Shown here: one piece after another, positions 1 to 8,468 of the stretch
Layout: every line of letters begins with the position of its first letter
How positions within the stretch are numbered: the first letter of the stretch is position 1
Assembly (NCBI RefSeq): GCF_015207665.1
Contig: NZ_JADEWL010000061.1
Location: 1 to 39,129 of the forward strand
Source of the DNA: Plectonema cf. radiosum LEGE 06105
Lineage (GTDB): Bacteria; Cyanobacteriota; Cyanobacteriia; Cyanobacteriales; Nostocaceae
Direction: 5' to 3'
Length of the DNA: 39,129 nucleotides
Program-made: the position numbers and the translations under genes
The notes under the pieces: generated by a model
Database searches by the model: none
Told to the model about the DNA's origin: nothing
The model's input: the letters and a program-made list of their open reading frames with translations, nothing else

Positions 1-57
1 CCCCCCAACCCCGCTCCCTGCTCCCCCTAACCCTATTGCAAAAAGGAGACAATCATT

Positions 58-2424
58 ATGACAATAACTCCAGAGCGAGAGCAAAAAGTAAAAATAGTAG
101 TCGATAAAGATCCGGTGCCTACTTCTTTTGAGAAGTGGTCGAAACCAGGACACTTTGATCGCTCCCTTGCTAGAGGTCCGAAAACCACAACTTGGATTTG
201 GAATCTGCACGCTCTTGCTCATGATTTCGATACTCATACCAGTGACTTAGAAGATGTATCTCGTAAAATCTTCGCCGCTCATTTTGGACATTTAGCAGTG
301 ATTTTTATCTGGTTGAGCGGGATGTATTTTCATGGGGCAAATTTTTCCAATTTTGAATCTTGGATGACAAATCCCACTGGTATTAAACCAAGCGCTCAAA
401 TAGTCTGGCCTATATTTGGTCAAGAAATTTTGAATGCCGATATGGGTGATGGCTTCCACGGGATTCAAATCACCTCTGGACTTTTCCAACTGTGGCGGGG
501 TGCTGGATTTACAAATGCGTTCCAATTATACTGCACAGCCATTGGAGCCTTGGTAATGGCAGCATTGATGCTATTTGCTGGTTGGTTCCACTATCACAAA
601 CGCGCTCCCAAACTAGAATGGTTTCAGAATGTTGAGTCGATGTTAAATCATCACTTAGCTGGACTTTTAGGCTTGGGTTCCTTGGGCTGGTGCGGACACC
701 TAATTCATGTTTCTTTACCTACTAACAAGCTGCTGGATGCTGGGGTAGCTCTTAAGGATATTCCTCTACCTCATGAATTCATCTTGAACCCTAGCTTGAT
801 GGGAAGATTATATCCCGGCGTTGATTGGGGTTTTATGAGTGGAGTGGTACCATTCTTTACTTTGAATTGGGATAGATACAAAGAATTTCTGACATTTAAC
901 GGTGGTCTTAATCCTACTACTGGCGGTTTGTGGTTAACAGATATAGCACACCATCACTTAGCTATAGCTGTAATGTTCATTGTTGCCGGTCATATGTACC
1001 GGACTAATTGGGGTATTGGTCATAATATCAAGCTCATGCTCGATGACCTGAGAAATCCGAATATGCTGCCATTTTTGAGCTTTATTGGTCCTAGAGGTCA
1101 TAAAGGTCTTTACGAAGTCCTGACAACTTCCTGGCACGCTCAGTTATCAGTCAATCTGGCAATGTTGGGTTCTCTAAGTATCATAATTGCCCATCATATG
1201 TATGCGATGCCACCCTATCCATATTTGGCGACAGACTATGCCACGGTTTTATCTCTGTTCACCCATCATATATGGATTGGAGGCTTTTTAATAGTCGGTG
1301 CCGCCGCTCATGCAGCAATTTATATGGTGCGAGACTATGACCCGGAAATAAATTATAACAATGTCCTAGACCGCGTAATTCGACACCGAGACGCAATTAT
1401 CTCTCACCTAGCTTGGGTGTGTCAGTTCCTCGGGTTCCATAGCTTTGCGATATATTGTCACAACGATACTATGCGGGCTTTTGGTCGTCCCCAAGATATG
1501 TTCTCGGATACGGGAATTCAATTGCAGCCTGTTTTTGCTCAGTGGATACAACATATTCACACAATGGCAATCGGAAATCTGGGATTACAAGCGGCTACAC
1601 CTTTGGGGAATATGTTTGGGGGCTTGCACAATTTACAAACCTCTGGATTGGGAGTGACGGCTCCAGGTTTGCACGAGCCTGTAAGTTATGCCTTTGGCGG
1701 TGGTATTCTTGCCGTAGGTGGTAAAGTGGCAATGATGCCTATACCTTTGGGAACAGCGGATTTCTTAATTCACCACATCCACGCTTTTACAATTCACGTC
1801 ACAGTGCTAGTTCTGCTCAAAGGTGTACTATTTGCCCGCAGTTCGCGCTTAATTCCAGATAAAGCAAACCTTGGTTTCCGCTTTCCTTGCGATGGTCCAG
1901 GTCGCGGCGGTACTTGTCAGGTATCTGCTTGGGATCATGTATTCTTGGGACTGTTCTGGATGTATAATTCTCTGTCGATGGTAATTTTCCACTTCTTTTG
2001 GAAGATGCAATCGGATGTGTGGGGGACGGTTGATGGTAATGGGGTAGTCACTCACATTACTGGTGGAAACTTTGCGATGTCATCGATTACGAATAACGGT
2101 TGGTTGCGGGACTTTCTTTGGGCGCAATCTTCCCAAGTAATCAATTCATACAATACAGCACTTTCTGCATACGGGTTAATGTTCTTGGCTGGACACTTTG
2201 TTTTTGGCTTTAGCTTGATGTTCCTGTTTAGCGGTCGTGGTTACTGGCAAGAACTGATTGAATCGATTGTTTGGGCGCACAACAAGTTGAAAATTACTAC
2301 TGCGATTCAGCCCCGTGCTTTAAGTATCGTTCAAGGTCGGGCTGTGGGAGCCGCTCACTACCTATTGGGAGGAATTGTTACCACTTGGGCATTCTTCCTA
2401 GCACGAATGAGCGCACTTGGTTGA
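58..2424 (+). CDS. psaA: Photosystem I core protein PsaA, divergent copy
   Basis: PsaA is one half of the PSI heterodimer; it binds P700, most antenna chlorophylls and shares the Fx 4Fe-4S cluster in the thylakoid membrane. The sequence is PsaA-like from end to end: N-terminal [10 protein letters not shown] and [24 protein letters not shown], many His-rich membrane helices, and the Fx motif [12 protein letters not shown] at residues 609-620 (ligands C611, C620). It has 788 residues, against about 750 for usual cyanobacterial PsaA. The excess lies in two loops, around residues 324-347 and 505-538. A clear Shine-Dalgarno (AAGGAG) lies about 10 nt before the ATG. It is followed by psaB, psaL and psaI. 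Probably a second, specialised psaA; which light regime it serves cannot be read here. Identity is certain, the paralog status inferred. Confidence 0.97.
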   Translation: MTITPEREQKVKIVVDKDPVPTSFEKWSKPGHFDRSLARGPKTTTWIWNLHALAHDFDTHTSDLEDVSRKIFAAHFGHLAVIFIWLSGMYFHGANFSNFESWMTNPTGIKPSAQIVWPIFGQEILNADMGDGFHGIQITSGLFQLWRGAGFTNAFQLYCTAIGALVMAALMLFAGWFHYHKRAPKLEWFQNVESMLNHHLAGLLGLGSLGWCGHLIHVSLPTNKLLDAGVALKDIPLPHEFILNPSLMGRLYPGVDWGFMSGVVPFFTLNWDRYKEFLTFNGGLNPTTGGLWLTDIAHHHLAIAVMFIVAGHMYRTNWGIGHNIKLMLDDLRNPNMLPFLSFIGPRGHKGLYEVLTTSWHAQLSVNLAMLGSLSIIIAHHMYAMPPYPYLATDYATVLSLFTHHIWIGGFLIVGAAAHAAIYMVRDYDPEINYNNVLDRVIRHRDAIISHLAWVCQFLGFHSFAIYCHNDTMRAFGRPQDMFSDTGIQLQPVFAQWIQHIHTMAIGNLGLQAATPLGNMFGGLHNLQTSGLGVTAPGLHEPVSYAFGGGILAVGGKVAMMPIPLGTADFLIHHIHAFTIHVTVLVLLKGVLFARSSRLIPDKANLGFRFPCDGPGRGGTCQVSAWDHVFLGLFWMYNSLSMVIFHFFWKMQSDVWGTVDGNGVVTHITGGNFAMSSITNNGWLRDFLWAQSSQVINSYNTALSAYGLMFLAGHFVFGFSLMFLFSGRGYWQELIESIVWAHNKLKITTAIQPRALSIVQGRAVGAAHYLLGGIVTTWAFFLARMSALG

Positions 2425-2459
2425 AGAAATTTACTCCTATCCCGCTAAAAAATTCCTGA

Positions 2460-2500
2460 TTATATAACCGCAGAGGCGCAGAGAACGCAGAGGAAAGAGT
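2460..2500. repeat. Dispersed 'CGCAGAGGCGCAGAG' repeat in the psaA-psaB spacer
   Basis: The 156-bp psaA-psaB spacer carries a copy of a repeat (ACCGCAGAGGCGCAGAG, then AACGCAGAGGAAAGAG) that recurs in variant form near 27768-27800. In both places a stretch containing GAGCGGGA follows. It is a dispersed cyanobacterial repeat, not a gene. Confidence 0.7.
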
Positions 2501-2580
2501 TTAAAAGATATAACAATCAGGAGCGGGAAGGGAGTAAATAAAACTAATGATTTTTTCTTACTCAAAAACAATAAAAGTTT

Positions 2581-4803
2581 ATGGCAACTAAATTTCCCAA
2601 ATTTAGCCAAGACTTGGCACAAGACCCGACGACTCGTCGCATTTGGTATGCGATCGCAACTGCTCACGATTTTGAAAGTCACGACGGAATGACCGAGGAA
2701 AATCTTTATCAAAGGATTTTTGCTTCTCACTTCGGTCATTTGGCGATTATCTTTTTGTGGACATCGGGTATTTTGTTCCACGTTGCTTGGCAAGGTAACT
2801 TTGAAGTTTGGATTAAAGATCCACTCCACGTACATCCCATTGCCCATGCAATTTGGGATGCTCAATTTGGACCCCCAGCAATTGAGGCTTTTACTCAAGC
2901 TGGAGCGCATAATCCCGTTGATATTTGCTACTCTGGTGTTTACCACTGGTGGTATACCATCGGTATGCGGACAAATAATGAACTTTACGGTGGTTCATTG
3001 TTTCTCTTACTGCTTGCGGCTGTATTCTTATTCGCAGGATGGCTGCACCTCAGACCTAGATTCCGTCCCGGACTTGCTTGGTTTAAAAATAATGAATCTC
3101 GTCTAAATCATCACCTCGCAGGTTTATTCGGTATTAGCTCTTTGGCTTGGGCGGGACATTTGGTTCACGTTGCAATCCCAGAATCTCGCGGTATTCATGT
3201 TGGTTGGAATAATTTCCTGGCTGTGGCTCCCCACCCCAAAGGATTGTTACCTTTTTTCACGGGAAACTGGGGTATTTACGCACAAAACCCGGATACGGCA
3301 AATCATCTATTTAGTACGAACGAAGGTGCAGGAACGGCAATTCTCACTTTTTTAGGTGGTTTTCACCCGCAAACAGAATCGCTGTGGTTAACAGATATGG
3401 CTCATCACCACTTAGCGATCGCAGTAATTTTGATTGTTGCGGGTCATATGTACCGTACCAACTGGGGTATCGGTCACAGCATGAAGGAAATGCTCAATGC
3501 CAAAAACTTCTTTGGGCAAAAGGTGCAAGGACAGTTCAATTTACCTCACCAAGGACTGTATGACACAATCAACAACTCATTACATTTCCAATTGTCTTTA
3601 GCGCTAGCTGCTTTGGGCGTAGCAAGTTCTTTGGTGGCACAGCATATGTACTCGATGCCACCCTACGCTTTCATCGCTCGCGACTTCACCACCATGTCAG
3701 CGCTCTATACTCACCATCAATACATAGCTGGATTTTTGATGGTAGGGGCATTTTCCCACGCTGCTATCTTCTGGATTAAAGACTATGATCCAGAATTGAA
3801 TAAGGATAATGTTTTAGACAGGGTTTTGAAGCACAAAGAAGCGATTATTGCTCACCTGAGTTGGGTGTCTCTATTCTTAGGCTTTCATACTTTAGGATTG
3901 TACGTTCACAATGACGTAGAGGTTGCTTTTGGTGCAGCGGATAAACAAGTTCTGATTGAGCCAGTATTTGCTCAGTTTATCCAGTCGGCTCACGGTAAAG
4001 CACTCTACGGATTTAATACTTTGTTGTCGAATCCAGATAGTATTGCTTCTACAGCATGGCCTAATCACGCTAATGTTTGGTTATCAGGCTGGCTAGATGC
4101 CATCAATAGTAGTACTAACTCGTTATTCCTCACAATTGGTCCTGGTGACTTTCTGGTTCACCATGCAATTGCTCTCGGTTTGCACGTCACCGCCTTGGTT
4201 TTAATTAAGGGTGCCTTGGATGCCCGTGGTTCTAAACTAATGCCGGATAAAAAAGATTTTGGTTACTCATTCCCCTGTGATGGTCCCGGTCGTGGTGGGA
4301 CTTGTGACATCTCCGCTTGGGATGCTTCTTACCTAGGTATATTCTGGATGCTCAATACTCTCGGTTGGATAACATTCTACTGGCACTGGAAGCATTTAGC
4401 TATTTGGCAAGGGAATGTCGCCCAGTTCAATGAAAATTCTACTTATTTAATGGGCTGGTTCCGAGATTACTTGTGGAACTATTCAGCATCCCTGATTAAC
4501 GGTTACAATCCCTACGGTACCAACAACCTTGCTGTTTGGACTTGGATGTTCCTCTTAGGACATTTAGCTTGGGCTGTGAGTTTCATGTTCTTAATCACTT
4601 GGCGGGGTTATTGGCAAGAGTTGATTGAAACTCTCGCTTGGGCTCACGAACAAACACCATTATCTTTTGGTTATTGGAGAGATAAGCCTGTTGCTTTGTC
4701 TATTGTTCAGGCTCGTTTGGTTGGCTTAACCCACTTCACAGTTGGTTATATTGCTACCTATGGGGCATTTCTAATTGCTTCAACGGCGAGTCGATTAGGT
4801 TAA
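2581..4803 (+). CDS. psaB: Photosystem I core protein PsaB, divergent copy
   Basis: PsaB pairs with PsaA to form the PSI reaction centre and supplies the other two cysteines for Fx. The N-terminus [20 protein letters not shown] and the Fx motif [12 protein letters not shown] (residues 564-575, C566 and C575) are diagnostic, and 740 residues is normal. Compared from memory with housekeeping PsaB it shows scattered substitutions, for example [10 protein letters not shown] where TSGNLFHVAW is usual, as expected of an alternative copy. The start is fixed by the family N-terminus; no good Shine-Dalgarno precedes it (AATAAAAGTTT), so translation may lean on the upstream psaA message. A strong hairpin begins five bases after the stop codon. 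Confidence 0.97.
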   Translation: MATKFPKFSQDLAQDPTTRRIWYAIATAHDFESHDGMTEENLYQRIFASHFGHLAIIFLWTSGILFHVAWQGNFEVWIKDPLHVHPIAHAIWDAQFGPPAIEAFTQAGAHNPVDICYSGVYHWWYTIGMRTNNELYGGSLFLLLLAAVFLFAGWLHLRPRFRPGLAWFKNNESRLNHHLAGLFGISSLAWAGHLVHVAIPESRGIHVGWNNFLAVAPHPKGLLPFFTGNWGIYAQNPDTANHLFSTNEGAGTAILTFLGGFHPQTESLWLTDMAHHHLAIAVILIVAGHMYRTNWGIGHSMKEMLNAKNFFGQKVQGQFNLPHQGLYDTINNSLHFQLSLALAALGVASSLVAQHMYSMPPYAFIARDFTTMSALYTHHQYIAGFLMVGAFSHAAIFWIKDYDPELNKDNVLDRVLKHKEAIIAHLSWVSLFLGFHTLGLYVHNDVEVAFGAADKQVLIEPVFAQFIQSAHGKALYGFNTLLSNPDSIASTAWPNHANVWLSGWLDAINSSTNSLFLTIGPGDFLVHHAIALGLHVTALVLIKGALDARGSKLMPDKKDFGYSFPCDGPGRGGTCDISAWDASYLGIFWMLNTLGWITFYWHWKHLAIWQGNVAQFNENSTYLMGWFRDYLWNYSASLINGYNPYGTNNLAVWTWMFLLGHLAWAVSFMFLITWRGYWQELIETLAWAHEQTPLSFGYWRDKPVALSIVQARLVGLTHFTVGYIATYGAFLIASTASRLG

Positions 4804-4807
4804 ATCA

Positions 4808-4843
4808 GTTAACAGTTATCAGCTAACCGTGATAACTGTTAAC
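4808..4843 (+). terminator. Perfect 14-bp hairpin just after psaB
   Basis: GTTAACAGTTATCA at 4808-4821 and its exact complement at 4830-4843 enclose an 8-nt loop. No U-tract follows, so it may stabilise or process the psaA-psaB mRNA end rather than act as a classic intrinsic terminator. The arm resembles the ATCAGTT heptamer arrays elsewhere in the window, so it may simply be two arrays in opposite orientation. Confidence 0.6.
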
Positions 4844-4932
4844 AATTAACAATCATTAAATGATTGTTGAAAAAGAAAGTTGTTAATATCATTATTTTTG
4901 CTGCAATTGTGACAACTTTCTGGAAATTTACA

Positions 4933-5022
4933 TAGGACTTAGGCAACAACTAAAAATAAGCCTTTACGATTACTTTGCTTCCCTCGTAATGACATAAAAT
5001 CCTAGTCTGTGTGTAAGTCCTA
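4933..5022. repeat. 90-bp MITE-like element with TAGGACTTA inverted ends
   Basis: TAGGACTTA at 4933-4941 and TAAGTCCTA at 5014-5022 are perfect 9-bp inverted ends of a non-coding 90-bp segment between psaB and psaL. Single copies of the same end lie at 6092-6100, 29713-29721 and 30127-30135. No transposase is near. I read it as a small non-autonomous element or its remnant. Confidence 0.5.
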
Positions 5023-5279
5023 AAATAGTTAGATTATTTGAGTCGCAATATTATTAAAACGCAAAAAAATATTTTTAAGCTTTACAAAATTTGTCATTCG
5101 ACCTCCTCTGACCTTTGAGCCAAAGCCTAACGGTTAGAGGATTTTCTTATTATTAATTAATTTCATAAATATTGATTTTTATAACAATTAAATATCAAAT
5201 ATTGTATTTAGAGACTATTTCTTTTTAAAATAAAAGATAAGAGATTTTTAACAAGTACAAAAACAATCAGCAGGTAAAT

Positions 5280-5792
5280 ATGGCTAATACCGAAACAGAT
5301 TTGATAAAACCATATCAAGACAACCCCTTTCTTGCTAATTTATCCACACCAATCAACGATTCTCCCTTAGCAAAAGCCTTTATTAATAATTTGCCTGCCT
5401 ATCGTAAAGGTTTAACTCCTTTTATGCGAGGGCTAGAAATTGGTATGGCTCATGGTTATTTTTTAGTGGGACCGGAGGTTGTAATTGGGCCACTCCGAGA
5501 AACTGCCCATGGAGCTAATTTAAGTGGATTAATTACGGCTATTTTTATCACTGCATTAGCGTGTTTGGGCATTTCTATTTTTGCTTTGACTACTTTTCAA
5601 GGAAATCCCCGTGGAGCTTATAACTCTTATTGTAAAGACCCTCTGAGACCATTAAAAACTCGTGAAGAATGGAACCAACTTAATGGCGGAGTATTTCTAG
5701 GTTCAATGGGGGGTGCTGTATTTGCATACTTGTTACTAGAAAATTTTGATGCTTTAGATGCCATTCTTCGCGGTGCAGTTAATATTAGCTGA
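5280..5792 (+). CDS. psaL: Photosystem I subunit XI PsaL
   Basis: PsaL sits at the contact face between PSI monomers and governs trimer or tetramer assembly. Family features visible are SPLAKAFINNLPAYRKGLTPF and RGLEIGMAHGYFLVGP in the N-terminal half, then two hydrophobic segments (about 80-105 and 138-155). The length of 170 residues is in the family range. The start follows a weak site (CAGCAGGTAAAT). psaI follows 71 bp downstream. In published comparisons (Chroococcidiopsis TS-821 work) psaL-psaI pairs go with trimeric PSI and psaF-psaJ-psaL with tetrameric PSI. The pairing here therefore hints at a trimeric alternative PSI; that is inference. Confidence 0.93.
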   Translation: MANTETDLIKPYQDNPFLANLSTPINDSPLAKAFINNLPAYRKGLTPFMRGLEIGMAHGYFLVGPEVVIGPLRETAHGANLSGLITAIFITALACLGISIFALTTFQGNPRGAYNSYCKDPLRPLKTREEWNQLNGGVFLGSMGGAVFAYLLLENFDALDAILRGAVNIS

Positions 5793-5863
5793 TGGCTAAA
5801 AACTAAAAATAAGAACGAAATTTTCAATACCTATTTACTTCTATCTCAACAGGAGAATAAATC

Positions 5864-6064
5864 ATGGTGGATATGACGCAACTTACAGGAGAATACGCAG
5901 CTTCCTGGTTACCTTGGATAATGATTCCGTTAGTTTTTTATATTTTACCTTTCCCCGTTTTCGCTATTCTTTTTCTTTGGATTGAAAAAGAAGATATTGA
6001 AGAAGAAAGAACGGATGTTCCCGGTAATAAATTAATGGGTAATGTCATAAATATGGACTCATAA
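5864..6064 (+). CDS. psaI: Photosystem I subunit VIII PsaI with extended C-terminus
   Basis: PsaI is a one-helix PSI subunit next to PsaL. The core SWLPWIMIPLVFYILPFPVF and LFLWIEKED match the family (usual form SFLPWIFIPLV...LLFLYIE). At 66 residues it is longer than the usual 38-46, owing to about 12 extra residues before the helix and a charged tail of about 22 residues after it. AGGAG lies 8 nt before the ATG. It closes the psaA-psaB-psaL-psaI set; no psaF or psaJ follows. Because the protein is so short, family assignment rests on the helix motif plus the psaL context. Confidence 0.85.
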   Translation: MVDMTQLTGEYAASWLPWIMIPLVFYILPFPVFAILFLWIEKEDIEEERTDVPGNKLMGNVINMDS

Positions 6065-6847
6065 TTTTCGTTTTTAATTGTGCTAGTTGTATAAGTCCTA
6101 ACTTTGGTGTTGTGTTCTCGAAGGGAATTTTTCAATCCATTTACCGAAATAACGCGAAAAACCCGGTTTCCATACAAAATGGTTGTTTTTACTTCGATTG
6201 CATTGCTGGGTAAGGGTAGGGAGGAGGGAGCTTTGACTAGTAACCTTTTTTGTAGACAAGCAATGTCAATTCGGGACAATTGTCTATATTTTTTTGATGT
6301 ATTTTATGCTTCGTTTTTTGCTAAAATCTTAGAAAAGCTTTCTTGATTGATATGCAAAAACCGTAGCTACATCAAGATGTTTAACAATCACGCGGATGGC
6401 TTAACCGTGTAAGCTTGTTGAGGGTTAACCGCTCCCATGCCCCCGTTGAAACAAGAAATAAAAGTCTAGACTTGTCTAGTTTTTATATAGCAGAGTGCAT
6501 ATTCAATGTCGTTGCGACTCGGAAATGTTCCAACTGCACGCTTATATTCTCCCAAAGCCATTTTTATCTCCATTTAACCCCTATCAAACTCGAATTTAAA
6601 TCGACCTTGAGTTTGGACTATGCATCTATCTTTAGGAGGAATTTTTTGATGAAGTATTGCAGGTAGGGGACAATTACCCATTACCAATCACCAATTACCA
6701 ATTCTTAACTGTTAACGGAAAACGCCCCTACGGTTGTTCGGTTCTACTACTTTCCTTCTTAAGACATATCTCGGTACACTCTTAAGAAATAGTGAATCAC
6801 CAGTTTCTGAAGCTGTTAGTCGCTTTGAAATTAAGGGGTGAACTCCA
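6065..6847. other. 783-bp non-coding stretch after psaI
   Basis: No convincing gene. It contains a TAGGACTTA-type end (6092-6100), a half copy of the AACCCGGTTT repeat near 6160, a 12-bp palindrome AAGTCTAGACTT (6462-6473), and a degenerate 'ATTACCAATCACC' run (about 6675-6707) typical of cyanobacterial spacers. Two short ORFs (6104-6346 and 6415-6666) lack ribosome sites and recognisable content. A small RNA in 6360-6480 cannot be excluded. Confidence 0.4.
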
Positions 6848-8353
6848 GTGTATAAATATAAATGGATATTGCCGAGTTTAAAAGAAGTTTTAAGTCCAAG
6901 TCAAGCGACTAAAGCTGAATGTTCTTTACAGAAAGCACAACTGCAATGGCGTACTGCTTTAGCTGCTACTGAAGAGTTGCTGCTAAAATATTTGCCTGAA
7001 GTTGCATCGGATACAATTCAAGGATTGGTTTTAACTGCACCCGCTCCCGTGTTGTGCGAATCATTACTTAGGGGATGTTTACGGGCGGTAACTTTTACAG
7101 CAAAGCCATTTAATCCTCTGGCTTTGATGCCTTTTCATATGTCTTGCGATCGCAAAACAGCAAAAGAAAACACTTTTGATGAATTGGTGTTGCCTATACT
7201 GGAGGTAGATCCGCTATCAAAAGAACAGTTTTGTCTAGTTTTTACAGAAAAATTTTCATTAGTAATCGTTTTAACGGAAGAAAATAACAATAAAGGCAGC
7301 TTTTTATTTTCCTTTGATCCAGAAGTTGTTGAGCAAGCATGGCAAGCTCTTGCGGCTAGGGTAATGTTAAGTAATCCCGATTTATTCCTAGAATTGGATC
7401 GGTTGGTAGGAAAATATTATCCGAGTACACCTGACTATCGGATTGTGATGCAATTTAGTCAATTGTTGCTCGCAGAATATCCAGAATTAGAAGATAAAGG
7501 AACGAAGTTTCATTCTCAAGCAACGGGAGAGTCTAGAAATAAAGTTGAAGAAGTTAATTATCATAACTACCCCACTTCCACATCGACCAAACAATCATCT
7601 CGTTCGGATATAGAATTATTACAAGCTTTTGCTCATGAAGTACGTACTCCTTTAACAACGATTCGTACTACAACTCGTTTGCTGTTAAAACAAAAAGATT
7701 TGCCAGCTAAAGTTTTGAAGCGTTTACAATCCATCGATCGCGAATGTACAGAACAAATTGACCGCATGGAATTGCTGTTTAGAGCGGCGGAATTAGAAAC
7801 ATCTTCTACAGTAAATTCCCCAGGTTCCCCATTAACGGCAATGTGTTTAGAGCAAATGTTACAGCAAAGTATTCCTCGCTGGCAACAAGCTGCAAATCGG
7901 CGAAATTTAACTTTGGATGTTGTTTTACCGCAACAATTACCTACCGTGGTGACTAATCCCAATATGCTCGATCGAGTTTTGACTGGTTTAATGGAAAACT
8001 TGACTCGTAACTTACCTGCGGGTAGTCATATTCAGGTACAAGTAATTCAAGCAGGCGACCAATTGAAGGTACAATTACTACCTAACACGACTCTTGATAC
8101 ATCATCTGCGACACAACCCATTCGTAAAGCCATCGGTCAATTACTTACATTTCAGCCAGAAACGGGTACAATTAGCCTGAATTTAGCTGCAACTAAACAT
8201 TTATTCCAGGCTATTGGTGGTAAATTAATTGTACGGGAACGACCCCAACAAGGAGAAGTATTAACGATTTATTTGCCTTTGGAAGGAGTAAATAATTCTA
8301 GTTCTTGCTTGGGTAAACTTGGACAATATGGTTTTAAAGTTAATACTGGGTAA
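6848..8353 (+). CDS. Soluble histidine kinase with intact His box but degenerate ATPase domain
   Basis: 501 residues with no membrane segment, so cytoplasmic. Residues 126-172 (FCLVFTEKFSLVIVLTE ... FSFDPEVVEQAW) resemble the end of the DICT sensor region found in the convergent neighbour. The dimerisation/phosphoacceptor box is intact: FAHEVRTPLTTIRT, phospho-His263. The C-terminal domain keeps the ATPase outline (LPTVVTNPNMLDRVL, N383 at the N-box position), but the DxGxG motif is replaced by PNTTLDTS and the GxGLGL motif by GTISLNL, so ATP binding is doubtful. The start is GTG at 6848, with AGGGGTGAACTCCA upstream. The next gene lies tail-to-tail and has the opposite defect. Alternative: a pseudokinase scaffold. 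No response regulator is adjacent. Confidence 0.85.
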   Translation: MYKYKWILPSLKEVLSPSQATKAECSLQKAQLQWRTALAATEELLLKYLPEVASDTIQGLVLTAPAPVLCESLLRGCLRAVTFTAKPFNPLALMPFHMSCDRKTAKENTFDELVLPILEVDPLSKEQFCLVFTEKFSLVIVLTEENNNKGSFLFSFDPEVVEQAWQALAARVMLSNPDLFLELDRLVGKYYPSTPDYRIVMQFSQLLLAEYPELEDKGTKFHSQATGESRNKVEEVNYHNYPTSTSTKQSSRSDIELLQAFAHEVRTPLTTIRTTTRLLLKQKDLPAKVLKRLQSIDRECTEQIDRMELLFRAAELETSSTVNSPGSPLTAMCLEQMLQQSIPRWQQAANRRNLTLDVVLPQQLPTVVTNPNMLDRVLTGLMENLTRNLPAGSHIQVQVIQAGDQLKVQLLPNTTLDTSSATQPIRKAIGQLLTFQPETGTISLNLAATKHLFQAIGGKLIVRERPQQGEVLTIYLPLEGVNNSSSCLGKLGQYGFKVNTG

Positions 8354-8381
8354 ATCAGTTATCAGTTATCAGTTATCAGTT
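8354..8381. repeat. Heptamer array ATCAGTT x4
   Basis: Four perfect head-to-tail copies begin on the base after the TAA stop of the upstream kinase gene. STRR type. Confidence 0.95.
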
Positions 8382-8435
8382 CCGACGGTGTATGATTTGA
8401 GATCAGATAGGACGCATATCAATAGATTTTTGTCC

Positions 8436-8468
8436 ACTGTCAACTGTCAACTGTCAACTGTCAACTGT
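8436..8468. repeat. Heptamer array ACTGTCA x4.7
   Basis: Tandem copies of ACTGTCA at the 3' end of the minus-strand kinase gene. The array runs into the coding frame: the TGA stop of that gene (8461-8463) is made by the array. Confidence 0.95.

Larger units (their letters stand above)
4804..5279. other. psaB-psaL spacer, 476 bp
   Basis: Besides the hairpin and the TAGGACTTA element, about 250 bp of very AT-rich DNA precede psaL. No ORF with a ribosome site was found. The length and the hairpin suggest that psaL-psaI has its own promoter, although no -10/-35 pair can be assigned with confidence. Confidence 0.5.

Noticed and set aside
6104-6666. Two short ORFs (80 and 83 codons) after psaI
   Set aside because: No ribosome site, repeat-like base composition, no recognisable protein features; in a region with several dispersed repeats.
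7633-7962. 109-codon minus-strand ORF inside the first kinase gene
   Set aside because: Antisense shadow of a well-supported gene; no independent signal.
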